Assembly (NCBI GenBank): GCA_039805865.1
Contig: JBDLTI010000018.1
Coordinates: 1-37,284 of the forward strand
Length of the DNA stretch: 37,284 bases
Direction of reading: 5' to 3'
From: Fluviibacter sp039805865
Lineage (GTDB): Bacteria; Pseudomonadota; Gammaproteobacteria; Burkholderiales; Rhodocyclaceae
The notes beneath the pieces were generated by a model. The model was not told where the DNA came from. It was given only the letters and a program-made list of their open reading frames with translations, and searched no databases. This document shows positions 8,899 through 14,720 of this stretch, one piece after another. Positions within the stretch are counted from its first letter, which is position 1; each line of letters opens with the position of its first letter. The translations under genes and the position numbers were made by a program.

Positions 8899-9588
8899 TC
8901 AGTTCCCTTGAGTAGTTTGTTGAAGAACGCCACGAATGGATACTATTTCAGGCGCATCGCCGGCTACAACATTCAGATCGACCGGGAACAAGTCCCAACG
9001 TTGGGCGGCTTCATCCAGAAAAGCGATCCATTGTCCAAACGGTACTTGTTCCGCTTGAAGCTCCACCATGCTGCCGCCTCGGTTGAGGTTGAGCCGCAGA
9101 ATATTCGGTGTGATGCCCCGGTTTTGCAGCATGATTCGTATGGTTTCGACTTCATTATCATTCAGCGGTGGTGAAGGGTCGCCGCTGAGAGAGGTGAGTT
9201 TACTTTTCTGAATCATGGATTGGACAGCGGTTAATTGCGCCTGGCGCAAGTACATCGTGTTTACTTGCTGACGGGTTTGATCCTGAATGACCAAAACCAA
9301 TACGATACCAATGCAGGGCAGCAGTAGGTAGGTTGCCAGCTGTCGACCATGCAGATGCAACCAGGTGCGGACATCAGCCCAGCTCAGCTTGTTCTCCTGA
9401 GACTTCAACTCCTGAAGTTTTTCCCGAAGACGTTCAGCTGTTTCGGCAAACCAGGTTTTGATGCTTTCGACGTCAAATTCCTGGCTGTTCGCCTGGCGGA
9501 GTTTCTCCTTTAAGGCTTGCAGTTTGGTGCTTAGGGTGCTGCCCCAGGCGCTGAGTAGCGCCTTGAAGCGATTGTTCTGCTCGCTCAT
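8899..9588 (-). CDS. gspM: T2SS inner-membrane protein GspM with long cytoplasmic N-terminus
   Basis: GspM pairs with GspL in the inner-membrane platform. At 229 residues it is longer than the usual ~160-180. The excess is a highly charged helical N-terminal region of about 83 residues before the single membrane segment (about 84-101). After the membrane comes a coiled-coil stretch and a ferredoxin-like periplasmic domain (about 140-225). Its ATG overlaps the gspL stop in TAATG, with a strong upstream GGAG ribosome site, supporting this start and the extension. The partner domain or function of the extension is unknown. Confidence 0.88.
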   Translation of the reverse strand: MSEQNNRFKALLSAWGSTLSTKLQALKEKLRQANSQEFDVESIKTWFAETAERLREKLQELKSQENKLSWADVRTWLHLHGRQLATYLLLPCIGIVLVLVIQDQTRQQVNTMYLRQAQLTAVQSMIQKSKLTSLSGDPSPPLNDNEVETIRIMLQNRGITPNILRLNLNRGGSMVELQAEQVPFGQWIAFLDEAAQRWDLFPVDLNVVAGDAPEIVSIRGVLQQTTQGN

Positions 9589-10841
9589 TATCGTAGCTCC
9601 TCGTTGAGACCGGCGAGCGGTAGCATGCGGTAGGTGTTTTTGCCTGTGGCGATAATGGCTATTTGCAGATGTGTCGCACGTTGTTTCAGTGCTTCGGCAT
9701 CAGGGGTGTCATACCCGCCGCGCAGCGTGAAAGTCAGGCCATCAGGACGATAGTCGATGCTCTGCAGTAGTCCGTTGGGGTAGTCATCGAGCAGTACTTG
9801 AAGTTTTGCAGTCATGGGTACAAAGTCAGCAGGGGTGGTGTTGCCCTGTGCGTGGATACTACGCGTTGTTTCTTCAAGCACTTCTTTGATCGCCGCATTG
9901 CTGTTACTAGTGAGCGTGCCTAAATGCTGGCGCGCGACATCGGCCAGCTTGACCTCCCAGCGCCAGTTGCTGAGTGTGGCAAGCCCCAATACCAGGGCAC
10001 TGCCGACAACATAAACAGCAAAGGCTATCCCGGCTAACTGCACAGGTTTGCGCCAGTGCATCCATTCAACTTTGGCGGCCCAGCGTACGGTGGGCTTGTC
10101 GATGCCCGATTTATTCTTCTTGGCGCCGGGTTTTTGTAGCATGAGGTTGATGGGAGATTTGCTCGCCATCCATTCGCCAACCCGCGGCAGTAACCAGTCC
10201 CAGTTGAAGTGACGAAGCTCGGCCTCAGGGTAGAGCTGGCGAAGCTGCGATTCGGCATCGCTGGATTCGACCCACCCCGAGCCCCAGTCAGCACCTTCAC
10301 GGCAGGCGACAATGCGTAAGGTCTCTTGCGCTGTCAGCAGAAATTCTCGAGGTGTCTGGTTGTCTTCAGGCGTAGTCAGAAGTAGACAGTCTGGCACCAT
10401 GGTGAGGACACGCACAGGAAGTAACGCGAGCTGATCTTGTAACCAGTTCATCCAGGAGTCGCTGGTGATGGCGATGGTGCGCTCGACCCCCTTACTGCCA
10501 GGGACGGGGGGTAGCAACTGGTAACGCAGTGGTGTGCGCTGATCCAGCAGGAAGGGCTCCGACAGTATCGGGAGTAGCGCTTCTAGCTTCTTGCCGCTGA
10601 TCATGGGAACTTTGGTGTGAATCAACCGGGTGTCTACCGTCGGCATGAGCACCAGTGCCTCGTCGGCGAAGGGGAGGTCGTTGAGCGCCCCATGACCTTG
10701 CTGGGTCGCTGATGTGTAGTCACCTTCGACCAGCGCCCAGCGGAAATTTTCGCCCGGACCAATCACATCGAGGTCGTTGCCCTGTTCCTGGTTTAGAGTC
10801 CGGGGGTTGACGGGGCAGCTAATGATCAGAAGTCGGTTCAT
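9588..10841 (-). CDS. gspL: T2SS inner-membrane protein GspL
   Basis: GspL recruits the GspE ATPase to the membrane through its cytoplasmic actin-like domain and pairs with GspM. The 417-residue protein has that domain at about 1-235 (AVAL-like strands, DCLLL near 151), a membrane segment at 267-290 and a periplasmic ferredoxin-like domain at about 330-415. This order is diagnostic. The start ATG lies 8 bases after the gspK stop, and the gene overlaps gspM by one base. Length is normal for the family. Confidence 0.92.
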   Translation of the reverse strand: MNRLLIISCPVNPRTLNQEQGNDLDVIGPGENFRWALVEGDYTSATQQGHGALNDLPFADEALVLMPTVDTRLIHTKVPMISGKKLEALLPILSEPFLLDQRTPLRYQLLPPVPGSKGVERTIAITSDSWMNWLQDQLALLPVRVLTMVPDCLLLTTPEDNQTPREFLLTAQETLRIVACREGADWGSGWVESSDAESQLRQLYPEAELRHFNWDWLLPRVGEWMASKSPINLMLQKPGAKKNKSGIDKPTVRWAAKVEWMHWRKPVQLAGIAFAVYVVGSALVLGLATLSNWRWEVKLADVARQHLGTLTSNSNAAIKEVLEETTRSIHAQGNTTPADFVPMTAKLQVLLDDYPNGLLQSIDYRPDGLTFTLRGGYDTPDAEALKQRATHLQIAIIATGKNTYRMLPLAGLNEELR

Positions 10842-10849
10842 GATGGTGA

Positions 10850-11791
10850 TCAGTCTTGAAGGGTGCTGAAAAATCGGGTGCTCAACACTTGCGTGATTGT
10901 CTGGCCACCGGTGTTGATGCCACCGTTAGCATTGCGTTGAACCAAGGATTCCCCGACATAAACCGCATCAGGAAAACGCACCTCAGTGCGCGCAATAAAG
11001 AACCCGGTTTTGATATCTGCCATGGGTGCGTCTCCGCCCGGGTTGACACCTAGATTGGTGAGCATGGTTTTTAATTCGGTGGTTGATTTGATCGGGCGCC
11101 GGCTGCGTTCTGTAATGAAGTTAGCTGCCTGGCTGGCGCCCATTCCCTGGAATAGCGCCCGTAACACATCACTGCTGGCCGTATTGACGTTGATGGTTGT
11201 ACGTTTGGGAAGTGCAATCAGCAGCGGTCGCAGTCGTTGTCGTAAGTTAGGCGTGAACCCTTCAAAGGCCTCGAGTTGTGCCGGATCCGTAAAAAGGAAA
11301 CCGGTGTTCACCAACGTATTGGCCACCTGGTGGGCAAGACTGCGATCGGCGCCCATGTTGCTCAAGAGGTTTTGAAAGATCAATAGATTCTCAGGGTCAA
11401 TACGACGGCCAGTCTCTTCATTTACCAGATTGTTCAGATTGAATCTTGATTGGGCATCGGTCACCTGACCCATCATGGAAAGCTGACTCAATTCGGCCGG
11501 AATGTCGACCCCGCGAAGAAAGTCCGACACTTTTGTATTAGTGAGGGGGATGGCCCAAGCCTCAGTCAGTGAATCCTCGGCGCTGGTTGTGGCTATGTTC
11601 ACGGCAAGGATGAAGCGGGCAAAGTCGGTCGCTGCCATATGCAGCCACTCTGCCTGACGACGATCCCGCTGGTACTCCAGCTGACGGATAGATAGGTGTT
11701 GTTGCCAGATCAGGCTAGACAGAATGATGGTGGAGAGCACCATGACGATTAACGCCATCATGGTTGCTGAGCCACGTTCGGTTCGCCGCAT
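10850..11791 (-). CDS. gspK: T2SS minor pseudopilin GspK
   Basis: GspK sits at the pseudopilus tip with GspI and GspJ. I start it at 11791 because ATG there overlaps the gspJ stop (TGATG) and has a G-rich ribosome site just upstream. The frame also allows a start seven codons earlier, inside gspJ. The N-terminus MRRTERG^SATMMALIVMV gives a prepilin cleavage site after G7. Position +5 is Met rather than Glu, as known for GspK tips. The 313-residue product contains the helix-hairpin-helix-like NVNTASSDVLRALF segment seen in this family, and it is much larger than the other pseudopilins, as expected. Confidence 0.92.
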   Translation of the reverse strand: MRRTERGSATMMALIVMVLSTIILSSLIWQQHLSIRQLEYQRDRRQAEWLHMAATDFARFILAVNIATTSAEDSLTEAWAIPLTNTKVSDFLRGVDIPAELSQLSMMGQVTDAQSRFNLNNLVNEETGRRIDPENLLIFQNLLSNMGADRSLAHQVANTLVNTGFLFTDPAQLEAFEGFTPNLRQRLRPLLIALPKRTTINVNTASSDVLRALFQGMGASQAANFITERSRRPIKSTTELKTMLTNLGVNPGGDAPMADIKTGFFIARTEVRFPDAVYVGESLVQRNANGGINTGGQTITQVLSTRFFSTLQD

Positions 11792-12402
11792 CAGAAGCCC
11801 CCCGCCAGACAAACCCGAGTGAGTGCTCGATCAGCGTAAGGATCGTTGGCGATGACCTGCCAAACGAACTGCAGCGCTTTGATGGGGGCGGTCGTGTTAG
11901 GCAGATCAGACATAATCCTGACTTGCTGGCGCTGGATATCGGCGCTGAGGAATTGAGCTTCCGCACCCGGATACCCTTTGTCCGGCGCCTTGACGAGTGT
12001 TTGCCAGGCTTCGCGGGCGATGTCTCGTGTCGCAAAAGGCGCCGATATCATCCGGAACAAACCGTCAGACTTGGTTTGATATCCGACCAGTTGCCAACCC
12101 GGTTTGTCGTTATTGCCCATCGAACGCATCCACCAGACGCTTTCATTGCTAAGGAGGACCGGTGGGAAACCCAGGGTTTCCGCCCGTAACATGGCATTGC
12201 AGTCGCGATCCAGTAAGGCCAGGGCGTAGTGCATATCACGGTGTTGGCGGCTGTAGGCTTCGATACGTTCTTTGCCGCGAATCAATCCATCCAGCCCCCG
12301 CCAGGACATAAGCCCGAGCATCGACATGATGACCAGCGCAATCATCACTTCGATCAGGCTAAAGCCGGTCTGCTTTTTGGTACTTAAGGGCTGGCGTGAC
12401 AT
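11791..12402 (-). CDS. gspJ: T2SS minor pseudopilin GspJ
   Basis: This is a minor pseudopilin of the tip complex, 203 residues. The N-terminus MSRQPLSTKKQTG^FSLIEVMIAL has a prepilin cleavage site after G13, Phe at +1 and Glu at +5. The body is the extended periplasmic domain of GspJ, with RGLDGLIRGKERIEAYSRQ shortly after the helix. Its ATG overlaps the gspI stop in TAATG and its stop overlaps the gspK start in TGATG, so expression is tightly coupled. Confidence 0.94.
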   Translation of the reverse strand: MSRQPLSTKKQTGFSLIEVMIALVIMSMLGLMSWRGLDGLIRGKERIEAYSRQHRDMHYALALLDRDCNAMLRAETLGFPPVLLSNESVWWMRSMGNNDKPGWQLVGYQTKSDGLFRMISAPFATRDIAREAWQTLVKAPDKGYPGAEAQFLSADIQRQQVRIMSDLPNTTAPIKALQFVWQVIANDPYADRALTRVCLAGGF

Positions 12403-12809
12403 TACATCGCCCTTGCATCATTGGCAATCAACCCGGTGAGCCAGGCGAGCTTGGAGCGACGTTCCGGGTCGCTGCCGTCATCCAGGTACACATTGATATC
12501 GACCCGGCGAAAATTGGGGTTGGCACTGGTCGAAACCCGGTGCTCGCAAATCAGCGGAAAATTCAGTTGCGGGCAGGGCTCTGTTTCAGTGCCCAGCATG
12601 GGCCATTCCCGCTGGATGTACATGGTATTCATGGTGTTGTTGGCGCTAATCAGTGCCAGACTCCGCAGCATGACCGCTTGCTGGGTGTCGGTATCATTGC
12701 TGATGGCGCGCATCGACGAAATCAGGATGATGGCGAGAATCGCCATGCCGACCAGTACTTCAATCAGCGCCATACCGTGCTGCTGTGGCTTTTGACGACG
12801 CGGGTTCAT
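12402..12809 (-). CDS. gspI: T2SS minor pseudopilin GspI
   Basis: GspI nucleates the tip complex. The real start is the ATG at 12809, which overlaps the gspH stop in ATGA. The frame stays open 49 codons further upstream, but that part lies inside gspH and has no pseudopilin character. The product has 135 residues: MNPRRQKPQQHG^MALIEVLVGMA, with cleavage after G12 and Glu at +5. A short GspI domain containing TMYIQREWPMLG follows. Gene order and size agree with the family. Confidence 0.93.
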   Translation of the reverse strand: MNPRRQKPQQHGMALIEVLVGMAILAIILISSMRAISNDTDTQQAVMLRSLALISANNTMNTMYIQREWPMLGTETEPCPQLNFPLICEHRVSTSANPNFRRVDINVYLDDGSDPERRSKLAWLTGLIANDARAM

Positions 12810-13270
12810 TCGAAATGCAGGCGAAAGTGACCAAAGCGGTCGCGATTGATCTGGGCGCGGCGTTCCATGCTCATAAACTCCAGCGTCAGCGGCGTTGGAT
12901 AGGCGTCTTCTCCAAGTTGAATCTCGGTCGGCAGGGTTCTCATGGGCATCTCCCACTCTGCTGGCGCAAATACTTCGGGGTGGTTAATCTGTTGCAGCTT
13001 TTCAAAGCGGTCTCGCCGAAAGTAACGCCAACCGTTCTGATCGACCATAGCCCACATGGGGGAGCCCCGGCTCAGCGATTCTTCCTGGGCGTAGTTCAAG
13101 CTTGCCGTCAGCTGCTCGAGTCGGGTTAGCCAGTTCTGGCTTGCTTTATCCGGCAGGGATAGTGAGGCCATCCCTGCCATGATGCCCACAATGACAATAA
13201 CGATGAGCAGTTCTATCAGCGTGAAACCCCGGCTGTTGCCGGGGCGTCGCCACTGTGCGAAACGAATCAC
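12806..13270 (-). CDS. gspH: T2SS minor pseudopilin GspH
   Basis: This minor pseudopilin of 154 residues begins with GTG, overlapping the gspG stop in GTGA. The N-terminus MIRFAQWRRPGNSRG^FTLIE has a prepilin cleavage site after G15, Phe at +1 and Glu at +5. A GspH-type body follows, with RLEQLTASLNYAQEESLSRG and WAMVDQNGWRYF. It overlaps gspI by four bases. Confidence 0.93.
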   Translation of the reverse strand: MIRFAQWRRPGNSRGFTLIELLIVIVIVGIMAGMASLSLPDKASQNWLTRLEQLTASLNYAQEESLSRGSPMWAMVDQNGWRYFRRDRFEKLQQINHPEVFAPAEWEMPMRTLPTEIQLGEDAYPTPLTLEFMSMERRAQINRDRFGHFRLHFE

Positions 13271-13716
13271 CAGTTACCGATTTCCTGATCGTTACCTTCG
13301 CCGCCGAGTTTGCCATCGGCACCAAAGCTATAGACGTCGATTTCGTTGTTATGTGTGCCCGGGTTGTTGTACTGGTACGGGGCACCCCATGGGTCTTGCG
13401 GCAGTTTGTCCAGGTAGCGTTTCCAGTTGCGCGGCATCGGCTCGGCAACGGGCTTGGTGGACAGGGCGCTCAGACCCTGTTCGGTCGTTGGGTAACGGCC
13501 GTTATCCAACTTGTAGAGCTTGAGGGCTTGCACCATGGTGGAGACATCGGCACGGGCAGAGACCACGCGTGCTTCATCCGGGCGGCTCATTACGTTTGGA
13601 ATCACCAATGTGGCCAGGATGCCAATGATGACGATCACGATCATGATTTCGATCAGCGTGAAGCCTTTTTCGGCATGACGAACGGCGCGTTGCCAGAGTT
13701 TTTTATTGAGAGCCAT
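13267..13716 (-). CDS. gspG: T2SS major pseudopilin GspG
   Basis: GspG is the main subunit of the pseudopilus. The 149-residue product has MALNKKLWQRAVRHAEKG^F with cleavage after G18 and Glu at +5. The classic helix is followed by the GspG signature LYKLDNGRYPTTEQGL and a C-terminal calcium-binding loop region (FGADGKLGGEGNDQEIGNW). It opens the gspG-N operon. The upstream 120 bases contain a hairpin (13766-13789) and copy 2 of the shared motif. Confidence 0.97.
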   Translation of the reverse strand: MALNKKLWQRAVRHAEKGFTLIEIMIVIVIIGILATLVIPNVMSRPDEARVVSARADVSTMVQALKLYKLDNGRYPTTEQGLSALSTKPVAEPMPRNWKRYLDKLPQDPWGAPYQYNNPGTHNNEIDVYSFGADGKLGGEGNDQEIGNW

Positions 13717-13765
13717 GATAAAAGACCATAATTAAATTAGATGGTTAGAATCTTAGCGCCCAATG

Positions 13766-13789
13766 GGGGGCTTGGTCTCGCAAGCCCCC
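13766..13789. terminator. Hairpin between carbonic anhydrase and gspG
   Basis: GGGGGCTTG and CAAGCCCCC form a perfect 9-bp stem around a 6-base loop (GTCTCG). No T-run follows on either strand. It lies after the carbonic anhydrase stop and 49 bases before the gspG start on the - strand. It may limit read-through, or act in the gspG leader if transcription starts upstream of it. Confidence 0.45.
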
Positions 13790-13801
13790 TGGCAAACCCC
13801 A

Positions 13802-13820
13802 AAATGTCAGGATTTGTCGG
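13802..13820 (+). promoter_or_regulatory. Shared 19-bp motif, copy 2 (upstream of gspG)
   Basis: AAATGTCAGGATTTGTCGG is identical to copy 3. It lies 85 bases upstream of the gspG start, in the opposite orientation to that gene, and just past the end of the carbonic anhydrase gene. It holds two TGTC half-sites 10 bp apart. Confidence 0.55.
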
Positions 13821-13836
13821 ATTGTTGCGGCATAAA

Positions 13837-14571
13837 TCAGGCGATAAGCTCGACCCGCCCGGTATCCAGATGGTAAACGCCCCCAACAACCCGAATTTGC
13901 TTCCCTTGAACCAGTTTGCGTAGGATCGGGGTGGAATTCTGGAGTGCGAGTACGTTAAGCCGAACGTTTTCTCGAACGGCAGCAGATTCAAGGTTCTTGG
14001 GGTCCTTTTTCATGGCGGCATCGATAGCGGGTGACAGGCTAGTGGCCAGTTGCTGAATATGTCCCGGAAAGTCTTCGTCGTTCTTCATGGCTTTGATGGA
14101 TGCATTAATGGCACCGCAACTTGTGTGACCCAGGACCATAATCAAAGGGGATTTGAGCACGGCGGCACCGTACTCCAGGCTCGCCAGAATCTCGGGCGTT
14201 ACAAAGTTACCAGCAACACGGGTGACAAAGAGGTCGCCTCGCTCAGAGTCAAAGCACAATTCTGGGCTGATCCGCGAGTCGGCACAGCTCAAAACGCTGG
14301 CATAGGGGTTTTGTCCGGCAGTCAGCGCGGCGCGGGTTGCAGCAAAGTCAGCCGGTAATGGCTTGTTGTTAACGTAGCGTTCGTTACCCGCCAGGAGGCG
14401 CTTGAGTGCTTCGTCGGGTGAAATCACATTTTCAGGTTTCGGGGGTGAAGCGCTAGCGGCCATGGCTGGCAGTGCTGACGTTGCCAAGGCAGCTCCCAGT
14501 CCTAAGGCGCTTTTCAAGAAAGCCCGGCGGTTGGGTTGCTTTGCTAACGGCTTTTCACAGTTTTGGCACAT
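13837..14571 (-). CDS. Tat-exported beta-class carbonic anhydrase
   Basis: It interconverts CO2 and bicarbonate. The 244-residue product carries the beta-class zinc set C96-x-D98-x-R100 (CADSR) and H149-x2-C152 (GHTSC). The N-terminus contains NRRAFLK followed by a hydrophobic stretch and AMAASA, a convincing twin-arginine signal, so the folded zinc enzyme acts outside the cytoplasm. I start at ATG 14571 because GAGGAGG sits just upstream. The frame is open 59 codons further, but that part lacks protein-like character and runs into the divergent gene. A CxxC (C2, C5) precedes the signal. It lies between the gspG operon and a lipoprotein phospholipase and shares its upstream region with copy 3 of the motif. 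Cargo status for the T2SS is speculation. Confidence 0.9.
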   Translation of the reverse strand: MCQNCEKPLAKQPNRRAFLKSALGLGAALATSALPAMAASASPPKPENVISPDEALKRLLAGNERYVNNKPLPADFAATRAALTAGQNPYASVLSCADSRISPELCFDSERGDLFVTRVAGNFVTPEILASLEYGAAVLKSPLIMVLGHTSCGAINASIKAMKNDEDFPGHIQQLATSLSPAIDAAMKKDPKNLESAAVRENVRLNVLALQNSTPILRKLVQGKQIRVVGGVYHLDTGRVELIA

Positions 14572-14639
14572 GGTGGCCTCCTCAATCAACATTGTGTAGA
14601 TATTAGTGACTTTGTTGATCAATGGGGTCGCCGTTCCGT

Positions 14640-14658
14640 AAATGTCAGGATTTGTCGG
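14640..14658 (+). promoter_or_regulatory. Shared 19-bp motif, copy 3 (between carbonic anhydrase and phospholipase)
   Basis: AAATGTCAGGATTTGTCGG sits in the 149-base divergent gap, 62 bases upstream of the phospholipase ATG in its orientation and 68 bases upstream of the carbonic anhydrase start. It is identical to copy 2. It could control either gene or both. Confidence 0.55.
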
Positions 14659-14720
14659 TACTTTTTCAGGTGTCAGGGGATACAGTTGGATCACTGTGTA
14701 CTTACAAGTGAAAGCCAACA

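Noticed and set aside
12810..12956. 49-codon N-terminal extension of gspI
   Set aside because: It lies inside gspH, and only the ATG at 12809 gives a normal pseudopilin leader and ATGA coupling.
13741..13991. Small frames around the carbonic anhydrase-gspG gap
   Set aside because: They run through the hairpin and the 19-bp motif and show no coding character.
1579..14658. The 19-bp motif as part of an insertion sequence or REP element
   Set aside because: It is not palindromic, the bases around the copies do not match each other, and no transposase or target duplication is nearby.
1579..14720. Sigma54 (-24/-12) promoters downstream of the 19-bp motif copies
   Set aside because: I looked for GG-N10-GC elements of the right type before gspC, gspG and the phospholipase and found no convincing match, so an enhancer site for a sigma54 activator is not supported.
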